This document shows, one piece after another, positions 6,389 through 13,599 of a stretch of DNA of 13,599 nucleotides. Within the stretch, counting starts at the first letter, position 1. The number at the start of each line of letters is the position of its first letter. The position numbers were made by a program, and so were the translations under genes. Location of the stretch: assembly GCA_018064165.1 (NCBI GenBank), contig JAGOZV010000010.1, positions 1 through 13,599 of the forward strand, in the 5' to 3' direction. A model generated the notes under the pieces. It was not told the origin of the DNA, ran no database searches, and was given only the letters and a program-made list of their open reading frames with translations. The stretch comes from Candidatus Saccharimonadota bacterium (GTDB taxonomy: Bacteria; Patescibacteriota; Saccharimonadia; Saccharimonadales; Saccharimonadaceae).

Positions 6389-9300
6389 GTGGCAAAACAA
6401 CAGCCAGTAAACACGAAGCGTGTCTTTTTTACTAAGGATGACACAGCTTTACCAATACCAAATTTACTTGATCACCAACGAAATAGTTGGAAAGATTTAG
6501 TAGAAACCGGAATCGGCGAAATTTTCGCAGAAATTAATCCAGTAGATGATTATACCGGTCAAAAATTATCATTAAGTTTTCGTAAATATTGGTTCGGCGA
6601 GCCAAAATTTAGCGAAGCTTGGGCAAAAGAAAACAACGTAACTTTCGAGGCTCCTTTGTATGCAAGCGTAGAGCTGGTCAACAAAGTTACCGGCGAAGTT
6701 AAAGAGCAAGAAATATATTTGGGCGACTATCCATGGATGACCGACAGAGGTACGTTTATCGTAAATGGTACCGAACGAGTGGTTGTGTCGCAACTTATTC
6801 GTTCTGCGGGTGTATTTTTTACCGCAGATAACGTTGCTGGCCGTAATTTATATGGTGCAAAAATTATTCCTGGGCGTGGTGCTTGGTTAGAGCTTGAAAC
6901 AGCAGCTAATAACGCTATTTATGTAAAAATTGATCGTCGCCGTAAGTTACCTATTACTACAGTTCTTCGTGCCTTAGGTGGATACAGTAATACAGAAATG
7001 AAGAAAATGTTTGCTGAAGCAGAAGGCGAAGGCATAAATTATATTGCTGCAACACTAGAAAAAGACACCAGCCGTACTCAAAGCGAGGCATTAATTGAAG
7101 TTTACCGTCGGCTAAGGCCAGGCGATCTTGCCACGGTTGAAAATGCAAAAAATATGATTGAACGCATGTTCTTTGACTTCAAGCGTTACGATTATAGTCG
7201 TGTTGGTCGCTTTAAACTTAACCAGCGATTAAAGGTAGATCTGCCAAATACTACCGAAAATCGTACTTTCCAAATTTCCGATTTCATAGCAATTATTACT
7301 GAAATAATTAATTTGAATAATACTCAGGCGCCGGCCGACGATATAGACGATCTTTCAAATCGTCGTGTTAAGTTAGTTGGAGAATTGGTGGCTCGCCAGT
7401 TCCGCGTAGGTATGTTACGATTGCAGCGAAATGCAATGGATCGCATGAGTTTATGTGATATTGAAACTGTTACTCCTAGCCAGTTAATTAATGCTCGTCC
7501 AGTTGTTGCTGCCGTGCGTGAATTCTTTGCTAGCTCTCAGCTTTCGCAGTTAATGGACGAAACAAATCCACTTTCAGAGCTTTCCCACAAGCGTCGTTTA
7601 AGCTCACTAGGGCCTGGTGGTTTAAGCAGAGAGCGCGCAGGCTTTGATGTTCGTGACGCGCACCCTACTCACTATGGACGTATTTGTTTGGTTGAAACGC
7701 CAGAAGGTGCAAATATTGGTCTTGTGCTTAACTTAGCTGCATATGCAAAAATTAACGAGTATGGCTTTATTGAAACACCATATCTTAAAGTTAAAGATGG
7801 AAAAGTAACGGACGAAGTTGTTTATTTAGATGCTTCACAAGAAGCAACGGAAGTAATTGCCGATGCCGACGCAGAATTAAATGAAGATGGTTCTTTCAAA
7901 GACGAACGTGTTTCAGCGCGTAATGAGCTTCTTCCTGAAAAAGTAGACTCATCGGAAGTTACATATATGGATGCCGCTTTTAAGCAAATTCTTGGATCTA
8001 CGGCTTCTCTCGTGCCATTCGTCGAGAAAAACCGTGTTGACCGTTCATTAATGGCTTCTAGCATGCAGAAGCAAGCGGTGCCACTATTACGGCCTGAAGC
8101 GGCACGTGTAGGTACAGGTATTGAGCAAGTTGTTGCTAGAAACTCTAGTCAATTGATCGTTGCAGAAGGTGCGGGCGAAGTTGTTCGTGCCGATGCCGAT
8201 GCTGTAGAAGTAAAGTATAAAGATGGCAATAAAATTTACGAGCCAATTCACTTTGCTAAATCTAACGACGATCGTTCAATTAACCAAAAAGTTCGCGTGT
8301 CTCGTGGCGACAAAGTAAAAACCGGAGATATTCTAATAGAAGGCGCCTCTGTGGCAGATGGCGAAATCGCACTAGGAAAAGACCTTACGGTTGCCTTTAT
8401 GCCTTGGGGTGGTTACAACATGGACGATGCTATTGTTATCTCAAGCAAGCTCGTTCAAGATGACACTCTAACAAGCATAAACATTAAAGATTACACTGTT
8501 GAAATTCGCGAGACTAAGCTTGGTGACGAAATCGTAACCAGAGACATTCCAAATGTTAGCGAAGAATCACTGCGCCACCTAGACGAAACTGGTGTTGTGC
8601 AAATTGGTTCAGAGGTTAAAGCTGGCGACGTGTTAGTTGGAAAAATTACACCAAAGGGCGAACAAGAGCTTTCAAGCGAAGAGCGCCTTCTTCGAGCAAT
8701 TTTTGGTGAAAAAGCTAAAGATGTGCGCGATACTTCATTAAGAATGAATAATGCAAACGCTGGCAAAGTAATTGGCGTTAAAAGGTTTACCCGCGAAAAT
8801 GGACACGAGCTTAAAGCCGGAGTTCTTGAGCAGATTCAAATTTTTGTAGCAGAAATGCGAAAAATTTCTGTTGGTGATAAAATGGCTGGTCGTCATGGCA
8901 ACAAGGGTGTTATCGCTCGCATAATGCCAGTAGAAGACATGCCGTTCATGGAAGATGGAACACCAGTTGATGTGATCTTGAACCCACTAGGTGTGCCAAG
9001 CCGTATGAACATTGGTCAGTTGTTTGAAACTCACCTTGGAATGGCGGTTAGAGCTTTAGGCTATAAAGTTGCAACCCCTCCATTTAATGGAGTTCCAGAC
9101 AAAATTATTAGCGATGAACTAGAAAAAGCTGGCTTTGCCCGAGACGGAAAATTCCAACTTTATGATGGTCGTGATGGTACAGCCTTTGAAGAAAGAACAA
9201 CCGTCGGTGTTATGCACATGCTTAAGCTTCACCACATGGTTGCCGATAAAATTCACGCTCGATCAACTGGTCCGTATGCAATGGTTACACAGCAGCCACT

Positions 9301-9766
9301 TGGCGGTAAGGCGCAAAATGGTGGACAAAGGTTTGGCGAAATGGAGGTTTGGGCACTAGAAGCTTATGGTGCAGCAAATATTCTTCAGGAAATGATAACA
9401 ATTAAGTCAGACGACGTTTACGGACGAGCTAAGGCTTACGAATCTATCATTAAGAACGCTCCAATTGTTGGGCCAAAACTACCTGAGTCATTTAATGTGT
9501 TAGTTAAAGAATTGCAAGGCCTTGGTCTTCGTGTAGATTTACTAGATGAATCGGAAGATTCCGAAGTGCAAGATGCTGAAGCAGTTATTAGCTCTAGCCG
9601 AGACGATGTAAGCGTACCGGCCGACACAGTGCTAACCGACGAATTAGCAGATGAAGTAGAAACTGTTCTAGATGAGTCCGATGATTTGGGCGATATCAAC
9701 GACGGTGTTTCTATACAAGATTTTGAAGAAATTGACGAAGCAATTAATGAAGAGGAGGAGGCATAA
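6389..9766 (+). CDS. rpoB: RNA polymerase beta subunit
   Basis: This is the beta subunit of RNA polymerase, forming one side of the active-site cleft and the rifampicin pocket. The 1125 residues match the short form without the large E. coli-type insertions. The GTG start at 6389 (product begins MAKQQPVN) has AAAGGAG 10 nt upstream. The Rif region runs from FFASSQLSQLMDE (379-391) through SHKRRLSSLGPGGLSRERAGF (399-419); E. coli Q513, D516, H526, S531 and L533 are kept (Q387, D390, H400, S405, L407), while F514 is Leu388 and I572 is Val446. The two active-site lysines are K831 and K839 in KMAGRHGNKG (E. coli K1065, K1073). After the normal C-terminus an acidic tail follows (1053-1125; 30 Asp/Glu, 1 Arg). 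It has only two cysteines (356, 433). Its stop codon directly abuts rpoC. Confidence 0.98.
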   Translation: MAKQQPVNTKRVFFTKDDTALPIPNLLDHQRNSWKDLVETGIGEIFAEINPVDDYTGQKLSLSFRKYWFGEPKFSEAWAKENNVTFEAPLYASVELVNKVTGEVKEQEIYLGDYPWMTDRGTFIVNGTERVVVSQLIRSAGVFFTADNVAGRNLYGAKIIPGRGAWLELETAANNAIYVKIDRRRKLPITTVLRALGGYSNTEMKKMFAEAEGEGINYIAATLEKDTSRTQSEALIEVYRRLRPGDLATVENAKNMIERMFFDFKRYDYSRVGRFKLNQRLKVDLPNTTENRTFQISDFIAIITEIINLNNTQAPADDIDDLSNRRVKLVGELVARQFRVGMLRLQRNAMDRMSLCDIETVTPSQLINARPVVAAVREFFASSQLSQLMDETNPLSELSHKRRLSSLGPGGLSRERAGFDVRDAHPTHYGRICLVETPEGANIGLVLNLAAYAKINEYGFIETPYLKVKDGKVTDEVVYLDASQEATEVIADADAELNEDGSFKDERVSARNELLPEKVDSSEVTYMDAAFKQILGSTASLVPFVEKNRVDRSLMASSMQKQAVPLLRPEAARVGTGIEQVVARNSSQLIVAEGAGEVVRADADAVEVKYKDGNKIYEPIHFAKSNDDRSINQKVRVSRGDKVKTGDILIEGASVADGEIALGKDLTVAFMPWGGYNMDDAIVISSKLVQDDTLTSINIKDYTVEIRETKLGDEIVTRDIPNVSEESLRHLDETGVVQIGSEVKAGDVLVGKITPKGEQELSSEERLLRAIFGEKAKDVRDTSLRMNNANAGKVIGVKRFTRENGHELKAGVLEQIQIFVAEMRKISVGDKMAGRHGNKGVIARIMPVEDMPFMEDGTPVDVILNPLGVPSRMNIGQLFETHLGMAVRALGYKVATPPFNGVPDKIISDELEKAGFARDGKFQLYDGRDGTAFEERTTVGVMHMLKLHHMVADKIHARSTGPYAMVTQQPLGGKAQNGGQRFGEMEVWALEAYGAANILQEMITIKSDDVYGRAKAYESIIKNAPIVGPKLPESFNVLVKELQGLGLRVDLLDESEDSEVQDAEAVISSSRDDVSVPADTVLTDELADEVETVLDESDDLGDINDGVSIQDFEEIDEAINEEEEA
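9753..9761 (+). promoter_or_regulatory. Strong Shine-Dalgarno for rpoC inside the end of rpoB
   Basis: AGGAGGAGG ends 5 nt before the rpoC ATG and doubles as the Glu codons of RpoB's acidic C-terminus. It is the strongest ribosome-binding site in the window. The rpoB TAA (9764-9766) touches the rpoC ATG (9767), an arrangement that favours translational coupling and balanced beta/beta-prime synthesis. Confidence 0.85.
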
Positions 9767-12700
9767 ATGTCGCGCATAATGAAGCAAACTGGCATCGCAG
9801 ATTTTGATGCAGTCCGACTTGTTGTAGCTAGCCCAGAAGACATCCTAAAGTGGAGTCATGGCGAAGTTACCAAGCCAGAAACCATTAACTATCGTACTCA
9901 AAAACCTGAACGAGATGGTTTATTCTGCGAAAAGATTTTTGGACCAGAAAAGGATATTAATCCACACGATAATAAAATGAAGGGCGTCCGAGCGCGTGAA
10001 GCGGCTGTAGATAAAAATGGCGAGATTGTTACAAAATCTTCCGTTCGTCGCGAAAGAATGGGACACATTACCTTAGCTTCTCCAGTTGCTCATATTTGGT
10101 TTATGCGTGGCACTCCTAGTGCAATGTCGTTCTTGCTTGGAATCACTGTTCGTAACTTAGAGCGTATTGCGTATTTTGCAACTTATGTTGTGCTAGACGT
10201 TGACACCGAAAAGCGCGATCAAATGCTTGCCGATTTAGAGGCCGAAAACGATGCCGCTAAAGCTGCTATAAAAATTCGTTATGAAAAAATGGCAGAAGAA
10301 GAAAATGCTAATATTAAAAAATTAGCAGAAGCACAAACCAAAGAGTTACAAGAAGTTGAAGAAAATTACCTTCTAAAGAAGAGTCAGCTTGAAAGTCTAA
10401 CCAAAAGGGCGCTGCTTAGTGAAATTGATTATCGCAATTTACCAGAAGAATACGAAGAAATCGTAAAAGTTGGTATGGGTGGCGATGCTATTAAGGCGCT
10501 ACTAGACGAAATTGATTTAGACAAACTAATTGAAGAATTAGACGCAGAAGCTGAAAAAGCTAAGGGGCAAAAACGAGTTAAATTACTAAAAAGATTAAAA
10601 ACACTTGAAAGTATGCAAGCGGCTGGCATTAGTCCAAGCAGCTTGACACTCACTGTTTTACCAGTTATTCCACCAGATCTACGTCCAATGGTTAAATTAA
10701 CAGGTGGCCGTTTCGCCACATCCGACCTAAACGACCTTTACCGTCGGGTAATCAACCGCAACAATCGTTTAAAGAAACTTATTGAATTGAACGCACCAGA
10801 AGTTATTCAGCGTAACGAAAAACGTATGCTTCAAGAAGCAGTAGATTCATTAATAGATAACAGTGCCGCAAGAGGAAATCGTGCTGTCAGTGCAACTGGT
10901 GGGCGCCGTCGCTTGAAGAGCCTTAGCGATATGCTAAAAGGTAAACAGGGTCGCTTCCGTCAAAACCTTCTTGGTAAGCGTGTAGACTATTCCGGTCGTT
11001 CTGTAATTGTGGTTGGTCCAAAGCTCAAAATTAATCAATGTGGTTTGCCAAAACAAATGGCAATAGAGCTCTTTAAGCCATTTGTCATTAGCTGGTTAAT
11101 AGAAAACGATCACGCACATAATATTCGTACTGCTTCAAGGCTAATTGAATCTGGCGATGCAGTGGTTTGGGACGCTTTAGATGTAGTTATAAAAGACAAA
11201 TATGTCTTGCTAAACCGTGCGCCGTCTCTTCACCGATTATCTATTCAGTCTTTCCAGCCAGTATTAGTAGAGGGTCAAGCTATACAGCTCCACCCACTTG
11301 TAGCGAATGGATTTAACGCCGATTACGATGGAGACCAAATGGCTGTTCACTTGCCGCTTTCAGACAAAGCACAAGCAGAAGCTCGTGATTTAATGAGCGC
11401 CACAAACAACTTGCTAAAACCAGCAGACGGTTCTCCTGTTTTAAGTATTGGTCAAGATATTGTTCTTGGAAATTACTATTTAACATACGAAAAACCTTCT
11501 GCACAAAAAGCCGAAAGAAAAGCCTACAGCTCTGTTTATGAAGCAGAAATGGCTTACGATGCAGGTGTGTTAGATCTTCATAGCCCAATACGTATTTTTG
11601 CAAAGGGCGAATCTCATGACACAACGCTTGGTCGAGTTTTCTTCAATGAAATCTTGCCCGCAGATTTCCCATACGACAATTCAGTTCAAACTAAAAAGCA
11701 ACTTAAAAAAGTTTTGGCACAAATTTTTGAAAAATATGGTGCAGAAGAAACAGCTACTGTTGCCGACCGCATGAAGGGGCAAGCTTTCCGTTTTGCTACA
11801 ATTGCCGCAGTTTCAACCGGTAAAGATGATTACATTGAATTCCCAGAAGTTCAAAAAATGCTTGATGAAGGCGACAAAAAAGTTGCACTTTTGGCCGATC
11901 AATTTGATCAAGGTTTAATTACTGAAGATGAACGATATAGCTTAACTGTTTCTGCGTGGCGTCAAGTAAACAACGAAATTACTAAACTCGTTGAAGAACG
12001 CCTAAAAGATATGGACACAAGCATTAGCGTGATGGTTCAATCTGGTGCACGTGGTGATATTTCAAACATCAAACTTGCATCTGCCAGTATTGGTATAATG
12101 GTTGACGCTTCTAGCCGAGAAATCGAGCTACCTGTGCGAAGCAATTATCGTCATGGCTTAAGTTCGCTTGAGCAATTTATCGCTACTCGTGGTGCTCGTA
12201 AAGGTTCTATTGACACCGCACTTAAAACTGCCGACTCTGGTTATCTAACCCGTCGACTAGTAGACGTGTCTCAAGATGTCTTCACCACTCAAGATGTTGA
12301 GGGGGATGATGACGGCTTCGATATCTATCGTAACGAAACTGAGCATACAATGATTGAATTTAGAAATCGTTTGTTTGGCCGTTACACGGCAGAAGCTGTT
12401 CCTGGACATATCGGTGCAGACCAACTTATTACTCGTAAAATAGCTGACGAAATTGAAGCAGACGAAAAAATTGATAGCGTACGCATTCAATCTGTTCTTT
12501 CAACCAAGAACTTACGTGGAATTCCTCGTAAAAGCTATGGCATTGACATGGCGTCCGGTCATCTTGTAGAAGGTGATCAACCGGTTGGTACTATTGCTGC
12601 GCAATCTGTTGGTGAACCTGGTACGCAGCTAACCTTACGTACATTCCACCTTGGTGGTATTGCTGGTGGAGACATCACACAGGGTCTTCCTCGTGTAGAA

Positions 12701-13599
12701 GAGTTGTTTGAAGCTCGAGCGCCTAAAGGACAAGCGTTTATGGCTGAAGAAGCTGGCACGGTGGATGTTTGGGAAAAAGGCAAGAATTACGTTGTCCAAA
12801 TTACTCCCGAATCTGGCCACAGCGAAAGAATTTCGCTTGATGGACGTACACCTGTTGTTAAAACTGGTAGTCATGTAAAAGTTGGAGACGTTCTTGCAAC
12901 TGGCGACAACGGAGCAAAACCTTTGGTTGCTGTGTTTGACGGAAGAGTTGAAGTGGCCGGAGAAGAAGTAGTTCTAACAGCCGAAGCTGGAGCGCCTACT
13001 AAGTATGAAATCCCAATGGTCTATCAAGTGCTAGTGGCACCTGGTGAAAAAGTACAACCTGGCGATCGTTTAACTTCTGGCTCCTTAAACTTGCACGATT
13101 TAATGCGCTTAAAGGGTACAGAGGCAACTCAACGATACATTATTAACGATGTTTTGCGTATTTACGCTGCTCAGGGTCAAGACGTGGCCGACAAGCACCT
13201 AGAAATAATCGTGCGTCAAATGTTTAGTCGTGTTCAGATAGACGACCCAGGCGACAGCTCGTTTGTTACCGGTGACATTGTTTCTAAAGCAAGTGTTGTA
13301 GAAGCTAACGCAGTTTTGGCAGCTGAAGGTAAAGAATTAATTTCTTACACGCAGCTACTACTTGGCATTACCAAAGTTTCAATTTGGTCGGACAGCTTCC
13401 TTTCGGCAGCCTCCTTCCAAGACACTACTCGCGTATTAATAAACGCCGCAGTTAGTGGTCGTGTAGACAAATTGCACGGTCTAAAAGAAAACGTTATTAT
13501 TGGACGTAAAATTCCAGTTGGTACTGGTGCACGTAAAGAAAATGACGAAGTAATTTTAGATGAAACTGAAGACGATGTTGAAAACGAAATCGCTCAAGA
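9767..13599 (+). CDS. rpoC: RNA polymerase beta-prime subunit, 3' end outside window
   Basis: This is the beta-prime subunit, the catalytic partner of RpoB. The frame is open from ATG 9767 to the window edge, 1277 codons, and the last visible part (GRKIPVGTGA) is close to the usual C-terminus. Recognisable parts in order: FDAVRLVVASPEDI start; ZBD1 region (54-100); a charged coiled-coil insertion as in Actinobacteria (about 146-265); GGRFATSDLNDLYRRVINRNNRLK; VDYSGRSVIVVGP; catalytic loop NADYDGD (517-523, Asp triad intact, usual Phe is Tyr); bridge helix around GARKGSIDTALKTADSGYL (809-827); trigger loop GTQLTLRTFH (952-961); PRVEELFEARAP. All four cysteines of each zinc site are replaced, and other active-centre residues differ from consensus. 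The frame and all neighbouring motifs are intact, so this is not a decayed gene. Only two cysteines are visible (54, 425), neither a zinc ligand. Confidence 0.97.
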   Translation, partial: MSRIMKQTGIADFDAVRLVVASPEDILKWSHGEVTKPETINYRTQKPERDGLFCEKIFGPEKDINPHDNKMKGVRAREAAVDKNGEIVTKSSVRRERMGHITLASPVAHIWFMRGTPSAMSFLLGITVRNLERIAYFATYVVLDVDTEKRDQMLADLEAENDAAKAAIKIRYEKMAEEENANIKKLAEAQTKELQEVEENYLLKKSQLESLTKRALLSEIDYRNLPEEYEEIVKVGMGGDAIKALLDEIDLDKLIEELDAEAEKAKGQKRVKLLKRLKTLESMQAAGISPSSLTLTVLPVIPPDLRPMVKLTGGRFATSDLNDLYRRVINRNNRLKKLIELNAPEVIQRNEKRMLQEAVDSLIDNSAARGNRAVSATGGRRRLKSLSDMLKGKQGRFRQNLLGKRVDYSGRSVIVVGPKLKINQCGLPKQMAIELFKPFVISWLIENDHAHNIRTASRLIESGDAVVWDALDVVIKDKYVLLNRAPSLHRLSIQSFQPVLVEGQAIQLHPLVANGFNADYDGDQMAVHLPLSDKAQAEARDLMSATNNLLKPADGSPVLSIGQDIVLGNYYLTYEKPSAQKAERKAYSSVYEAEMAYDAGVLDLHSPIRIFAKGESHDTTLGRVFFNEILPADFPYDNSVQTKKQLKKVLAQIFEKYGAEETATVADRMKGQAFRFATIAAVSTGKDDYIEFPEVQKMLDEGDKKVALLADQFDQGLITEDERYSLTVSAWRQVNNEITKLVEERLKDMDTSISVMVQSGARGDISNIKLASASIGIMVDASSREIELPVRSNYRHGLSSLEQFIATRGARKGSIDTALKTADSGYLTRRLVDVSQDVFTTQDVEGDDDGFDIYRNETEHTMIEFRNRLFGRYTAEAVPGHIGADQLITRKIADEIEADEKIDSVRIQSVLSTKNLRGIPRKSYGIDMASGHLVEGDQPVGTIAAQSVGEPGTQLTLRTFHLGGIAGGDITQGLPRVEELFEARAPKGQAFMAEEAGTVDVWEKGKNYVVQITPESGHSERISLDGRTPVVKTGSHVKVGDVLATGDNGAKPLVAVFDGRVEVAGEEVVLTAEAGAPTKYEIPMVYQVLVAPGEKVQPGDRLTSGSLNLHDLMRLKGTEATQRYIINDVLRIYAAQGQDVADKHLEIIVRQMFSRVQIDDPGDSSFVTGDIVSKASVVEANAVLAAEGKELISYTQLLLGITKVSIWSDSFLSAASFQDTTRVLINAAVSGRVDKLHGLKENVIIGRKIPVGTGARKENDEVILDETEDDVENEIAQ

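Noticed and set aside
9135..9359. 74-residue plus-strand frame inside rpoB
   Set aside because: Out-of-frame shadow of conserved RpoB sequence with no independent signals.
273..9766. Alternative genetic code (UGA as Gly or Trp, as in some CPR lineages)
   Set aside because: No in-frame TGA is used as sense in any gene and Trp is encoded by TGG. The lack of TGA stops among seven genes is too small a sample to mean reassignment.
9436..9843. 135-residue minus-strand open frame, Ser/Thr-rich
   Set aside because: Antisense to the rpoB acidic tail and rpoC start; the Ser-rich composition is the mirror of Asp/Glu codons. No ribosome-binding site or homology.
9956..12541. rpoC as a decaying pseudogene because zinc ligands are missing
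   Set aside because: The frame is open for 1277 codons, flanking motifs are intact, replacements are gapless, and it has a strong ribosome-binding site directly after rpoB; a sole RNA polymerase gene is expected to be functional.
1..13599. CRISPR array, insertion sequence, prophage or secretion cluster
   Set aside because: No spaced repeats, terminal inverted repeats, transposase or phage genes were seen; the window is core housekeeping DNA.

Overview
This 13.6 kb window is bacterial housekeeping DNA of moderate-to-low GC. It reads with the standard bacterial code: no in-frame TGA is used as sense, and all seven visible stops are TAA or TAG. ClpP, RpoB and RpoC suggest a Candidate Phyla Radiation (Patescibacteria) organism, most likely a Candidatus Saccharibacteria (TM7) relative. 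Reasons are the actinobacteria-like layout of beta-prime, compact genes, several Shine-Dalgarno-less starts and very few cysteines. The assignment is an inference; no database was searched. Layout, left to right: (1) 1-163, minus strand: the 5' half of a tRNA-Leu with anticodon UAG, apparently interrupted in the anticodon loop by about 99 nt, its 3' end outside the window. (2) About 198-236: two extended -10 promoters facing each other, one driving the tRNA and one driving rightward genes. (3) 273-2453: two flavoproteins, an NADPH-dependent FMN reductase-like protein and a GlcD-type FAD-linked oxidase. (4) 2456-3001: rsmD, followed by a small intrinsic terminator. (5) 3047-4309: hisS, probably leaderless. 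(6) 4338-6201: tig and clpP, overlapping by 17 bp, with a near-leaderless promoter before tig. (7) 6202-6388: a good sigma-70-type promoter and a highly structured leader RNA. (8) 6389-13599: rpoB and rpoC, abutting; rpoC is cut by the right window edge near its C-terminus. Functionally the window combines redox chemistry (flavoproteins), ribosome maturation (RsmD), His-tRNA charging (HisRS), nascent-chain folding and proteolysis (trigger factor, ClpP) and the two largest RNA polymerase subunits. The most unusual signal is in RpoC. All eight cysteines that normally bind the two structural zinc ions of bacterial beta-prime are replaced, in gapless alignments, by non-ligand residues. Several near-invariant active-centre residues (F-loop, bridge helix, trigger loop, catalytic Asp loop) are also changed. 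This fits a window-wide cysteine depletion: six complete proteins, 1,940 residues in total, contain no cysteine. The interrupted tRNA-Leu and the rpoB leader RNA are the other two items most worth following up.
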